The notes under the pieces: generated by a model | Databases searched by the model: none | Told to the model about the DNA's origin: nothing | What the model saw: the letters and a program-made list of their open reading frames with translations, nothing else | From: Filimonas lacunae | Lineage (GTDB): Bacteria; Bacteroidota; Bacteroidia; Chitinophagales; Chitinophagaceae | Length of the DNA: 64,000 nt | Assembly (NCBI RefSeq): GCF_002355595.1 | Contig: NZ_AP017422.1 | Coordinates: forward strand, 868,001-932,000 | Direction: 5' to 3' | Position numbers and translations under genes: made by a program | Shown: positions 8,290-15,471 of the stretch, in pieces | How positions within the stretch are numbered: the stretch's first letter is position 1 | Layout of the letters: every line of letters begins with the position of its first letter

Positions 8290-9108
8290 GTGCAGTATCG
8301 TGAAATTATTCCGGGGAAAAGGTTACAACCATATGTTAAGTGCTATTATGTATATGAGCATAGCGGAACTGGTGTGTTTGAAGATACCGTGTTTCCGAAT
8401 GGGTGTATGGAAATTATCTTTAACCTGGGTAGCGGGCAATGGCAAACGGCTGGAGATAATGGGTTTGTTACCAATCCTGCTGTTGAGTTGTGGGGGCAGA
8501 TTGTAAAGCCGCTACCGGTTAAATCTATCGGTAGTAATACCATGTTGGGTATTCGATTTTTTTCTCATGCTGCGGCCTGTTTTCTGGATGAGAAAGTGGA
8601 TGCTTTTAATAACCAGGTGGTGGATTACAGGGAAGCAGCAGGTAATGCAGTAGAAGTAAATCACTTATATCATCAGTTATTGGATGCACGAAGCTGGGGG
8701 CAAAGGATAGTGTTGATTGAACATTTTTTGCATGCGAAACTGGATGCTGTGAATGTAGGGTTAAACAGGTTACTAGTGGTGAATGATGTAATGAAGGAAC
8801 TGAGACAACCTGATTTTTTTGATAACATAGATAATGTGGCGTCCCGCTATGGTATTACATCCCGGTATTTGCAAAAGCTGTTTGTTCAATACACGGGGCT
8901 TACTCCTAAGTTGTACAGTAAAATTCACCGCTTTCAAAATAGCCTTCGCCTTATAGGGCAAAGTGATGTTTCTCTTACTTCCATTGCATACGATTGCGGG
9001 TATTTTGATCAGTCGCATTTTATCCGCGAATTTAAATCCTTTACGGGATTAACGCCTTCCGGCTATGCTTTGGAAAGCTCCCCGCTTACAACGGCTATTT
9101 CCGTATAG
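8290..9108 (+). CDS. AraC family transcriptional regulator
   Basis: The 272-residue protein has an N-terminal ligand-sensing region of the type common in Bacteroidota AraC proteins (YREIIPGKRLQPYVKCYYVY, VFPNGCMEIIFNLG, GIRFFSHAAACFL). The C-terminal AraC double helix-turn-helix spans about residues 165-265: FDNIDNVASRYGITSRYLQK, LTPKLYSKIHRFQNSLRLI, SIAYDCGYFDQSHFIREFKS and FTGLTPSGY. It starts with GTG at 8290. It lies directly before the isocitrate-lyase-like and SnoaL-like genes, and a near-identical 17-bp motif precedes both its own promoter and theirs. Autoregulation and control of the two downstream genes are therefore likely (inference). Confidence 0.9.
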   Translation: MQYREIIPGKRLQPYVKCYYVYEHSGTGVFEDTVFPNGCMEIIFNLGSGQWQTAGDNGFVTNPAVELWGQIVKPLPVKSIGSNTMLGIRFFSHAAACFLDEKVDAFNNQVVDYREAAGNAVEVNHLYHQLLDARSWGQRIVLIEHFLHAKLDAVNVGLNRLLVVNDVMKELRQPDFFDNIDNVASRYGITSRYLQKLFVQYTGLTPKLYSKIHRFQNSLRLIGQSDVSLTSIAYDCGYFDQSHFIREFKSFTGLTPSGYALESSPLTTAISV

Positions 9109-9113
9109 CTACA

Positions 9114-9137
9114 GTTCCGTTTTATACAATTTAAGGG
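9114..9137 (+). promoter_or_regulatory. Candidate AraC-type operator, copy 2
   Basis: GTTCCGTTTTATACAAT then TTAAGGG. It matches copy 1 at 8204 in 16 of 17 positions and lies about 62 bp before the start of the next gene, just after the regulator stop. Confidence 0.55.
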
Positions 9138-9191
9138 TAACAGCTGGTAGTAGTTTTGATGTTGTAAATATTATTCATCAACATTAATACA

Positions 9192-9971
9192 ATGATCATG
9201 GCTGCATCTTATGAGGTTTTTCGCGCGTTACATTATTCCAATCAGCTGCTGGTATTACCTAATGTGTGGGATGCACAAAGTGCATTACGGTTTCAAGTGT
9301 CATATAAAGCTATTGGTACTTCCAGCTCGGCAGTAGCGGGTAGCCTGGGGTATGAAGATGGCGAAAACATGAGCTTTGAAGAATACCTGTTTGTGATAAA
9401 AAGAATTGTAGCAGTAGCCAAGGTGCCGGTAACTGTTGACCTGGAAATGGGATATGGCGCTACTGTGCAAGAGATTGCGCGCAACATTCTTACACTGGCT
9501 CAATTGGGTGTAGCTGGTATTAATATAGAAGATTCGGTGATACAGGCTTCGCAGCGTACGTTGGGAGATGCTGTTGCATTTGCCGATAATATCCGTTTTA
9601 TAAAAGAGCAGTTGGTAGCAGCTGGTAAAAATGTATTTATAAATATCCGCTGTGATACTTATTTGCTGGATGTGGAAGGTAAACAACAGGAGACGGAGAA
9701 GCGTCTTTTGTTGTATAATACCACTGGTGCGGATGGTATATTTCTTCCCTGTATTACTGAGAAGCCTGCTATTACAGCGTCTGTGAATGTTTCTGAGTTG
9801 CCCTTGAATGTAATGTGTTATCCCGGTTTGCCATCATTTGTCACGTTGCAGCAGCTTGGTGTAAAGCGTGTCAGCATGGGACCGTTTGTGTTTAGCAAGG
9901 CTTATGAAAATGCAACTTTATTGACAGGGCAGATATTAGAAGCGGGCAGTTTTGCCCCGGTTTTGTCGTAG
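9192..9971 (+). CDS. Isocitrate lyase / phosphoenolpyruvate mutase family protein
   Basis: The 259-residue TIM-barrel enzyme carries the family signatures: VLPNVWDAQSALRF near the start, VTVDLEMGYG (metal-binding Asp and Glu) around residue 76, GVAGINIEDS around 104, and NIRCDTYLLD further on. The catalytic KKCGH-type loop of true isocitrate lyase is not present, so it belongs to the wider group of C-C or P-C bond lyases whose substrate is not predictable. ATG at 9192 is used; a second ATG two codons on is equally possible. The next gene starts 33 bp downstream. Together with the upstream AraC gene and shared operator motif this looks like a small inducible unit. Confidence 0.85.
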   Translation: MIMAASYEVFRALHYSNQLLVLPNVWDAQSALRFQVSYKAIGTSSSAVAGSLGYEDGENMSFEEYLFVIKRIVAVAKVPVTVDLEMGYGATVQEIARNILTLAQLGVAGINIEDSVIQASQRTLGDAVAFADNIRFIKEQLVAAGKNVFINIRCDTYLLDVEGKQQETEKRLLLYNTTGADGIFLPCITEKPAITASVNVSELPLNVMCYPGLPSFVTLQQLGVKRVSMGPFVFSKAYENATLLTGQILEAGSFAPVLS

Positions 9972-10004
9972 ATACTTTTCTTTCACTTATAACTTTTACA
10001 CAAC

Positions 10005-10385
10005 ATGAATTTACCTACAACAGCAGCAGGTGTGCATGCTACATTGGCCAATGCTTTTAACACGGGTGATGTAAATACCGTATTAAGCATGTATGATTTT
10101 AATGGGATTATTGTGCCTGAGCCGGGTAAGGCTGTTTCGGGGAGGGCATCGTTTGAAGAAGCTATTCAAGCGATTTTATCTATTAAGGGTAAAATGGAAA
10201 TTAAAACGGTGTATTGCCTGCAAACCGGTGATATTGCAGTGGGCAGATCGGAATGGAATATTACGGATGGAGAAGAGGTGAAGGTTACTGCCAAGGGTAT
10301 TGAAGTAATGAAACAACAGGAGGATGGCAGCTGGAAGGTGTTGATTGATCATGCTTTTGGGGCCCTGGAAAACCTGGTGGCTTAA
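10005..10385 (+). CDS. SnoaL-like / YybH-type nuclear transport factor 2 fold protein
   Basis: The 126-residue cytoplasmic protein has the DUF4440-like pattern: VHATLANAFNTGDVNTVLSM, then DFNGIIVPEPGKAVSGRASF, TGDIAVGRSEWNI and the terminal GSWKVLIDHAFG. There is no signal peptide, unlike the related protein at 6713. The family folds as a small barrel around a ligand cavity; substrate unknown. It follows the PEP-mutase-like gene by 33 bp on the same strand and ends at a bidirectional hairpin, so it is the last gene of the AraC-linked unit. Confidence 0.85.
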   Translation: MNLPTTAAGVHATLANAFNTGDVNTVLSMYDFNGIIVPEPGKAVSGRASFEEAIQAILSIKGKMEIKTVYCLQTGDIAVGRSEWNITDGEEVKVTAKGIEVMKQQEDGSWKVLIDHAFGALENLVA

Positions 10386-10406
10386 AAGTCTTAGAAGGTA
10401 AACGAT

Positions 10407-10434
10407 CAGCAGTCTTTTATCAGAAAGATTGCTG
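10407..10434. terminator. Hairpin between convergent genes
   Basis: Eleven-base-pair stem with one G-T pair (CAGCAGTCTTT with AAAGATTGCTG) and a loop of six that contains the stop codon of the minus-strand anti-sigma-like gene. It has no long T tract. Confidence 0.5.
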
Positions 10435-10917
10435 GTTAATATTGTCGGTATGTAGCTGCACCTCGGCACTATCGTGTAAGGAAGTGGGAGCGGGAACTGC
10501 CTGAGAGAAGGCTTCCCGCTTTTTTAATACGTACACCAGTGTGCCTGCTACCAGCAGTAATATGACTGCTATAGCTATTAATTTAGTGCGAAGTATATTC
10601 AGGTGCTGGCTGTGTGTAGTCTGGTAACTGATTGTTCTATTACTATTGTTATGGGATGTGCCTGTGCTTTCTGGTGAGAGCGCCTGTAAAGCTTCCGTAA
10701 ATCGTTGTTGTTCCTGTTCAAATTCTGGCTCAGGCAGCCGAATGGCAAAAGCATCGATGTAGTTATTAGCAGATATTATGATGTCCAGCTTTTCCGGGTG
10801 CTGCTGTATCCATTCTGCCCAGAATTGAATAGCAGCTACTTCTTCTCTGAAATAGTAGCGCAGGTACGATTCATCGCTCACAAAATCTTCTACGCTGTAT
10901 AATATATAATCCTTCAT
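10420..10917 (-). CDS. Short membrane protein resembling the N-terminal half of a FecR-type anti-sigma factor
   Basis: The 165-residue protein has a cytoplasmic start (VEDFVSDESYLRYYFREEVA) with the AIQFWAEWIQQHPEKLDII pattern seen at the N-terminus of Bacteroidota FecR proteins. A linker follows, then one membrane helix near residues 112-130 (LIAIAVILLLVAGTLVYVL) and only about 35 periplasmic residues. Ordinary FecR proteins are 320-400 residues, with a periplasmic FecR domain that is absent here. The gene lies 60 bp downstream of an ECF sigma gene on the same strand, the order expected for a sigma/anti-sigma pair. No downstream TonB receptor or SusD gene is present. The anti-sigma role is inference. 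Confidence 0.7.
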   Translation of the reverse strand: MKDYILYSVEDFVSDESYLRYYFREEVAAIQFWAEWIQQHPEKLDIIISANNYIDAFAIRLPEPEFEQEQQRFTEALQALSPESTGTSHNNSNRTISYQTTHSQHLNILRTKLIAIAVILLLVAGTLVYVLKKREAFSQAVPAPTSLHDSAEVQLHTDNINQQSF

Positions 10918-10977
10918 GCGGTATGTGCTTATGTATATAACAGAAGAAATAGTGTTTTACAGGAATTTTTCACTTAT

Positions 10978-11547
10978 TTATGAAGTGTGTTTTACCTTGA
11001 AGAAATACCGGAGACGTGCTACTGCTTCGTAAATGTGGCTGTAGACGGTATGCTGTTCGCATAGTGATAACAGTGCTATTTCGCCATAGTTTTTATTTTC
11101 AAAAAAGCGCATGCGGATGGCCTCTTTTTGTTTAGTGGTAAGATGTGACAAGGCATGCTTCAGCGTTTTACGGGTATCTTCCTGTTCCTGAAAGGCAATC
11201 ATTACCTCTTCGTAAGCAAACTCATATTCAGAATCTATCTTTAACAATGCATTCGTGTTGACCGCTTCTTTTTTTAGAATATCGATCATTTTTCGGTGCA
11301 TACAGGTAGTGATGTAACTACTTACCGATGTAACGGGGGGGAGTTTGTCCCGGTTCACCCAGATACTGATAAATGTTTCATGAATACTGTCTTTTACAAA
11401 CTCCCGGTTGTTACAAACGGCGAAATTGGTGGAAAACAGATATTGATAAAAGAGACTATGCAACTCTTTTAATGCCCTGGCGTCGCCTGCGCGCATGCAG
11501 TTCCAAAGCTCAATGGTGCGGGATGTAGGCAGTTTAATGATAAGCAA
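10978..11547 (-). CDS. ECF-type RNA polymerase sigma factor
   Basis: The 189-residue protein has sigma region 2 at about residues 20-90 (ALKELHSLFYQYLFSTNFAV, VKDSIHETFISIWVNRDKLP, SYITTCMHRKMIDILKKE). Region 4 lies at about 130-185 (ALSHLTTKQKEAIRMRFFEN, NYGEIALLSLCEQHTVYSHI). Region 4 is less regular than usual at the recognition helix. It is followed by the short FecR-like gene, so it is probably held inactive at the membrane. Upstream, the minus strand carries CTAATTTGAC, a near match to a -7 box, about 15 bp before the ATG. Confidence 0.85.
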   Translation of the reverse strand: MLIIKLPTSRTIELWNCMRAGDARALKELHSLFYQYLFSTNFAVCNNREFVKDSIHETFISIWVNRDKLPPVTSVSSYITTCMHRKMIDILKKEAVNTNALLKIDSEYEFAYEEVMIAFQEQEDTRKTLKHALSHLTTKQKEAIRMRFFENKNYGEIALLSLCEQHTVYSHIYEAVARLRYFFKVKHTS

Positions 11548-11648
11548 GCAATTATTATAATTGTCAAATTAGCCATTATTTTATTGATGCCCAATTTTTT
11601 GTACTGCTTTTTATGCCGGTAGGGGAATATTAAGGCAGCTTTTTTTCT

Positions 11649-11656
11649 TACTTTTG
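11649..11656 (+). promoter_or_regulatory. -7 box TACTTTTG upstream of the tyrS leader
   Basis: Exact TAnnTTTG on the plus strand 186 bp before the tyrS ATG; the predicted transcription start is near 11661. It diverges from the sigma-factor gene. Confidence 0.6.
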
Positions 11657-11660
11657 CTTT

Positions 11661-11828
11661 TAAGAATGAAATTTTTAAAGAACATATTGCGCTTACCCTT
11701 TTTCAGCAATTATTATTATACAGTAATTGTTCGGGAGAGGTATGTCTTGTTCTATACAGATTAGTTATTGAAACAACTTTTATACTTCACTAAAAGCCCC
11801 GGACAAGCAATTGCTCCGGGGCTTTTTT
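11661..11828 (+). ncRNA. Predicted leader RNA or small RNA ending at a strong terminator before tyrS
   Basis: From the TACTTTTG promoter a transcript of about 165 nt would end at the terminator at 11792-11828, only 13 bp before the tyrS ATG. Inside it is a hairpin AGCAATTA with TAATTGTT near 11704-11734. No open frame of sensible length is present. It is either an independent small RNA or a tyrS leader with transcription attenuation. It does not look like a T-box and matches no RNA family I recognise. Confidence 0.5.
11792..11828 (+). terminator. Strong terminator immediately before tyrS
   Basis: Twelve-base-pair stem AAAAGCCCCGGA with TCCGGGGCTTTT, GC-rich, followed by a T tract on the plus strand. 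It points toward tyrS, so RNA polymerase must pass it to express tyrS from the upstream promoter. Confidence 0.85.
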
Positions 11829-11841
11829 ATTTCCATTGATC

Positions 11842-13050
11842 ATGCAAACGGTACAACTATTACAGGAGAATGTAGACATTATTTTGCCCGCAAACGGGTT
11901 GGAGCAGAAACTGGCGCTGGCGGAGAAAGAAAGCCGTAAGCTGGTAATTAAGCTGGGGTTTGACCCTACTGCGCCCGATTTGCACCTGGGGCATGCTGTA
12001 GTGCTGAAAAAGCTGAAGCAGTTTCAGGAGCTGGGGCACCAGGTGGTGATTATTGTGGGCAGCTTTACGGCCCAGATTGGGGATCCTACCGGTAAAAATA
12101 AAAGCCGTAAACCGCTGAGTAAAGCGGAAGTGCTGGTAAATGCCGAAACCTATATTCAGCAGCTGTCTACCATTATGGATGTAGCAAAATGCCAGGTGCG
12201 GTTTAATTCGGATTGGCTGGCAGGGCTGGGCTTTGCTGAGATATTGCAACTGCTTGCCAAGGTTACCGTAGCGCAGCTGATGCATCGCAATGATTTTAAT
12301 AAGCGTTTTACCGAAAACACACCTATTGCGATGCACGAACTGATGTACCCGATTTTACAGGGTTTTGATTCGGTTGAGATACAAGCAGATGTAGAGATGG
12401 GAGGAACGGATCAGTTGTTTAACTGTACTATGGGGCGGCAGTTGCAGGAAAGCCATGATATGGCTCCGCAGGTAGTTATGTGCATGCCTTTGTTGAAAGG
12501 ACTGGATGGAACAGAGAAGATGAGTAAATCGTTACATAATACCATTGGTTTAACAGATACTCCTAATGAAATGTTTGGTAAAACCATGTCTATACCCGAT
12601 CATTTGATAGAAGAGTGGCTGGAGTTGACTACCAGCTTTACCAGTGAAGAGCGGACGGTATTAAAGGGAAGGCTACAGGAGGGCGAGAACCCTATGAATA
12701 TTAAGAAGCTGATAGCTAAAAATATCATTGCACAATATCATGATAAAGACAGTGCCGATGCAGCTGAGCTGTTTTTTACACAGCAATTTCAGCACAAGGG
12801 CTTTGATGATAAAAATTTTACACCGGTTGCAATCGCGTCGTTGGGAGATGCTGGTGAGCAGATGAGGTTGCTGGAGTTATGCATTCTGCTGAAGCAGGAC
12901 GAAACGAAAACCAATGTGCGACGTTTGATTACCAGCGGAGCTGTATTGGTGAATAATGAAAAGGTAACTGATGCTTATACGCAGGTGGAGTTGCTGGAGG
13001 GCACTAAAATTAAGATAGGGAAACGCTGTTTTATAGAACTGGTAGGCTAG
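11842..13050 (+). CDS. tyrS: Tyrosyl-tRNA synthetase
   Basis: This 402-residue class I aminoacyl-tRNA synthetase charges tRNA-Tyr in the cytoplasm. The HIGH motif appears as HLGH at residues 48-51 in FDPTAPDLHLGH, and KMSKS lies at 226-230. The tyrosine-binding stretch MGGTDQLFNCTMGRQ is present, and an S4 RNA-binding domain ends the protein (TNVRRLITSGAVLVNNEKV, about 345-400). The layout fits the TyrZ-type bacterial enzyme. The ATG at 11842 is preferred over an in-frame TTG at 11836. A strong terminator sits 13 bp upstream, which suggests regulated readthrough. It has no operon partner downstream. Confidence 0.97.
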   Translation: MQTVQLLQENVDIILPANGLEQKLALAEKESRKLVIKLGFDPTAPDLHLGHAVVLKKLKQFQELGHQVVIIVGSFTAQIGDPTGKNKSRKPLSKAEVLVNAETYIQQLSTIMDVAKCQVRFNSDWLAGLGFAEILQLLAKVTVAQLMHRNDFNKRFTENTPIAMHELMYPILQGFDSVEIQADVEMGGTDQLFNCTMGRQLQESHDMAPQVVMCMPLLKGLDGTEKMSKSLHNTIGLTDTPNEMFGKTMSIPDHLIEEWLELTTSFTSEERTVLKGRLQEGENPMNIKKLIAKNIIAQYHDKDSADAAELFFTQQFQHKGFDDKNFTPVAIASLGDAGEQMRLLELCILLKQDETKTNVRRLITSGAVLVNNEKVTDAYTQVELLEGTKIKIGKRCFIELVG

Positions 13051-13107
13051 TTGGGGGGAGTTTCAAAGGAGAGACTGTAAAAGGTATTTAATGTCAACTG
13101 AATAAAT

Positions 13108-13159
13108 AACCGGCATAAAGGAGTTGTTGTTAAGGTTCAAAAACTCTTCTATGCCGGTT
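13108..13159. repeat. Long inverted repeat downstream of tyrS
   Basis: Eighteen-base arms (13108-13125 and 13142-13159) pair at 16 positions around a 16-base loop: AACCGGCATA with TATGCCGGTT, plus inner AGTT/AACT. No T tract follows. Just beyond it (13169-13232) further complementary pieces occur (GTAAG with CTTAC, TGGGC with GCCCA). It could be an RNA 3'-end structure or a small repeat element. Confidence 0.5.
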
Positions 13160-13258
13160 CTGTTTACGGAGAGTGTAAGTGGGCGTTTTTCAAGGTTAGC
13201 AACAAGCCCATGCTCTATCCAGGGCTTACTGTGTCCGGTTTTTAAAACGAAAACTATT

Positions 13259-13585
13259 TTATGGCTGTTTCCCTGATTTATTCTTTTGTTTTTTAGCTGC
13301 TTTCTTTTGAATCAATGCGGCTTTTTTTGCTTCCTGTGCGGTTATTTTTGCTATATCGCAGGGTGATGCTCCTGGTTTAACAATGGTGGGTATAATGAGA
13401 TCCTGAACATTGATGTTGAAAAAGGTGGCAATCTTATACAGATCGTATAAAGAAGGCTGAGCTGAATTGACAGACCACTGCGAAACGGAATTGGGATGGT
13501 ACTCCAGGTATTCCGCAAGCGCTTTGCCTGTGCTTTTGTGCTCTGCTATTACTGCCTTAATACGATTCATATTTATGTTCTCCAT
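13259..13585 (-). CDS. XRE-family helix-turn-helix regulator
   Basis: The 108-residue protein starts at MENINMNRIKAVIAEHK; the longer in-frame start at 13651 adds residues that look non-coding. Residues about 10-65 form a Cro/CI-type DNA-binding domain: GKALAEYLEYHPNSVSQWSV (recognition helix) and PSLYDLYKIATFFNINVQDL. The C-terminus is very basic and lysine-rich (AKKAALIQKKAAKKQKNKSG). It lies 211 bp downstream of umuC on the same strand, and a sequence motif upstream of it recurs upstream of umuD. It could regulate umuDC (inference). Confidence 0.85.
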   Translation of the reverse strand: MENINMNRIKAVIAEHKSTGKALAEYLEYHPNSVSQWSVNSAQPSLYDLYKIATFFNINVQDLIIPTIVKPGASPCDIAKITAQEAKKAALIQKKAAKKQKNKSGKQP

Positions 13586-13691
13586 TGTTGTTGTTATCTC
13601 TGCTTCAAATGTATGGAAGCTTCTGAAATCCGCTGTTGGTATAAGGTTCACCGTTTTCGGATGGTATATAAACGTTGAAGTTTTATTTGTA

Positions 13692-13712
13692 ACTGTTAAC
13701 GGTTGATTTATT
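13692..13712 (+). promoter_or_regulatory. Motif shared with the umuD upstream region
   Basis: ACTGTTAACGGTTGATTTATT, including the near-palindrome AACTGTTAACGGTT, 107 bp before the XRE start. A close relative, ACTGTTGAACGTTGATTT and onward, lies at 15578-15599 upstream of umuD. Candidate operator. Confidence 0.4.
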
Positions 13713-13796
13713 ACGGCGTTTTTTAAAATGAAAATTTTTTACATTTTTTTCTTTGTAATGAATCAGTGCCTGTTTTTCAATATTTTTATTATTAGC

Positions 13797-15056
13797 TCAT
13801 TTTGCTTTTATAATATCGCTAAGCCTTGTGGTATACCGGGGCGACAGATTTTGTGCCCTTAATGCATATGGTTTTTCAAAACCTTGCCTGGCAAATCTTA
13901 CCGTTCCCTTGCCATAGTGACTATTCAATGCATCATATACCTGCGACATTTTTTTACTGTTTTCTGAGTCTGGTGTTGAAAACATGCCTAATTGCACGTT
14001 ATTGTCAGACACAAACGAATCGATAAGCACACCTGCCCGCTGGTAGTTGTAACCATGCCTGTAAATAATGTTGAGGGCATGTTGTGCATATTTGAGCAGC
14101 TTTGCCGTATCGCTGGTGGCCACGGGTATTTTTATAGTGGCTGAGCGAAAATATTGCTGGTCTTGTACGCGATGCGGGTTGGTTTGTAAAAACACCTGTA
14201 TACGGCTGGTACAGGAACCTTGCTTTCTTAGCTTGCGGGCACAATTTTCAGTATAGTCTGCCACGGCCTGGTCAATGAATTTTTTTTCAGTGATAATAGT
14301 GCCAAACGAGCGGCCTGTGCAAATACCTTGTTTGCTTTGTGCGTCGGGCTCCCATTCGATACAGGCAATGCCTTTTAATTCTTTCAACAGCCGCAGCCCG
14401 GTAACGTTCATATGCTTCCTGATCCATTCTTCCGAAACTTTTACCAGATCGGCAGCGGTTTTAATATTATGTTTTAATAATAGTTTCGCCCGCTGGCTGC
14501 CAATACCCCATATATCTTCTACAGGTGTGTCCTGCATCATTTGCTGAATACTTTCTTCTGTGGTGGCATTATACACGCCAATATGTTTATGCTGCTTTTT
14601 AGCATAGCGGTTGGCCATTTTTGCCAGGGTTTTTGTGGCAGCAATGCCTACGCCTACCGGAATGCCTGTGTGCATCAGTACCTGCTGCCGTATTTCTTTG
14701 CCAAATTCAAACAGGTTGTGGTAGGTGTAGCCACTGATGTCTAAGAATGCTTCATCAATAGAGTATACTTCTATGTCTTTTACCATACCGGACAGCGTGC
14801 TCATCACCCGGTCGCTCATATCCTGATAAAGGGCATAGTTACTACTAAACACTATCAAACCGTTTTGCCGTTTGTATTGCTCCAGCATAAAGCCTGGTGT
14901 GCCCATGGTAATTCCAAGTGCTTTGGCTTCATCGGTTCGACTAATAGCACATCCGTCATTGTTGCTTAATACTACCACCGGACTTTGTTTGAATTTTGGC
15001 TGAAATAATCTTTCGCAGGAACAATAGAAAGAGTTACAATCAACCAATGAATACAT
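13797..15056 (-). CDS. umuC: Y-family DNA polymerase V catalytic subunit
   Basis: The 419-residue UmuC performs error-prone translesion synthesis. The catalytic acidic residues are visible: MYSLVDCNSFYCSCERLF (Asp6) and YSIDEAFLDIS (Asp101, Glu102). Palm and fingers residues VVVLSNNDGCAISRTDEAKA and the helix-hairpin-helix EDIWGIGSQRAKLLLKHNI are present. The little-finger region is followed by a C-terminal SPRYTTRLSDI stretch in the position typical of UmuC. The start overlaps the umuD stop by 17 bp, so the subunits are translationally coupled. An XRE gene follows. Confidence 0.95.
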   Translation of the reverse strand: MYSLVDCNSFYCSCERLFQPKFKQSPVVVLSNNDGCAISRTDEAKALGITMGTPGFMLEQYKRQNGLIVFSSNYALYQDMSDRVMSTLSGMVKDIEVYSIDEAFLDISGYTYHNLFEFGKEIRQQVLMHTGIPVGVGIAATKTLAKMANRYAKKQHKHIGVYNATTEESIQQMMQDTPVEDIWGIGSQRAKLLLKHNIKTAADLVKVSEEWIRKHMNVTGLRLLKELKGIACIEWEPDAQSKQGICTGRSFGTIITEKKFIDQAVADYTENCARKLRKQGSCTSRIQVFLQTNPHRVQDQQYFRSATIKIPVATSDTAKLLKYAQHALNIIYRHGYNYQRAGVLIDSFVSDNNVQLGMFSTPDSENSKKMSQVYDALNSHYGKGTVRFARQGFEKPYALRAQNLSPRYTTRLSDIIKAK

Positions 15057-15417
15057 GTGCTATATCTTTTGGGTCTGTTATATATTTTACTACCACACCA
15101 AATACCTGAACATTCATATCATAGGTAATTTCTACAGGTCGCATTTTTCGATTAGCAGGACAAAGCCATCCCTTAAATTGGTTTTTCTTCAGGTATCTTA
15201 CCTGGTATTCTCCTTCCACATCTGCTATTATTACATCGCCATTCTTAGGTGTGATACTACGATCAATAACCAGGAGTGTTTTTGGAAAAATACCAATCTC
15301 AATCATGGCGATAGTATCTGCCTGCATGAAAAAGGTTGCATTCGGATTTTTGATAACGTGCTTTTCCAGGCTAATACGTTCTTCTGCATGGTCCAGCGCG
15401 GGTGATGGAAATGCCAT
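15040..15417 (-). CDS. umuD: UmuD-like S24 protein lacking the cleavable arm and both catalytic residues
   Basis: The 125-residue product aligns without gaps to E. coli UmuD from its cleavage point: it begins MAFPSPALDHAEERISL where UmuD' begins GFPSPA. In the alignment, catalytic Ser60 is Ala37 (QADTIAMIEIGI) and catalytic Lys97 is Arg74 (GEYQVRYLK). The fold markers LLVIDRSITPKNGDVIIADV and QVFGVVV are kept. It would bind UmuC as an already processed, non-cleaving subunit. The ATG at 15417 is chosen because a TATCTTTA box lies at 15453-15460. An in-frame upstream ATG at 15498 would add 27 residues of unlikely composition (LAFYTNHISIFTIYYI). It overlaps umuC by 17 bp. Confidence 0.85.
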   Translation of the reverse strand: MAFPSPALDHAEERISLEKHVIKNPNATFFMQADTIAMIEIGIFPKTLLVIDRSITPKNGDVIIADVEGEYQVRYLKKNQFKGWLCPANRKMRPVEITYDMNVQVFGVVVKYITDPKDIAHVFIG

Positions 15418-15452
15418 AGTTATAAATTGATATTGGATGATGTAATAGATTG

Positions 15453-15460
15453 TAAAGATA
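15453..15460 (-). promoter_or_regulatory. Probable -7 box of umuDC
   Basis: On the minus strand TATCTTTA, one mismatch to TAnnTTTG, about 36 bp before the umuD ATG. It is flanked by inverted AGTGTAAAA (15472-15480) and TTTTACACT (15524-15532). Confidence 0.45.
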
Positions 15461-15471
15461 CTAATATGGTT

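Noticed and set aside
11661-11841. T-box riboswitch for tyrS
   Set aside because: No T-box sequence or specifier-loop layout was recognised, and T-boxes are a Gram-positive feature; only a plain terminator and one small hairpin are visible.
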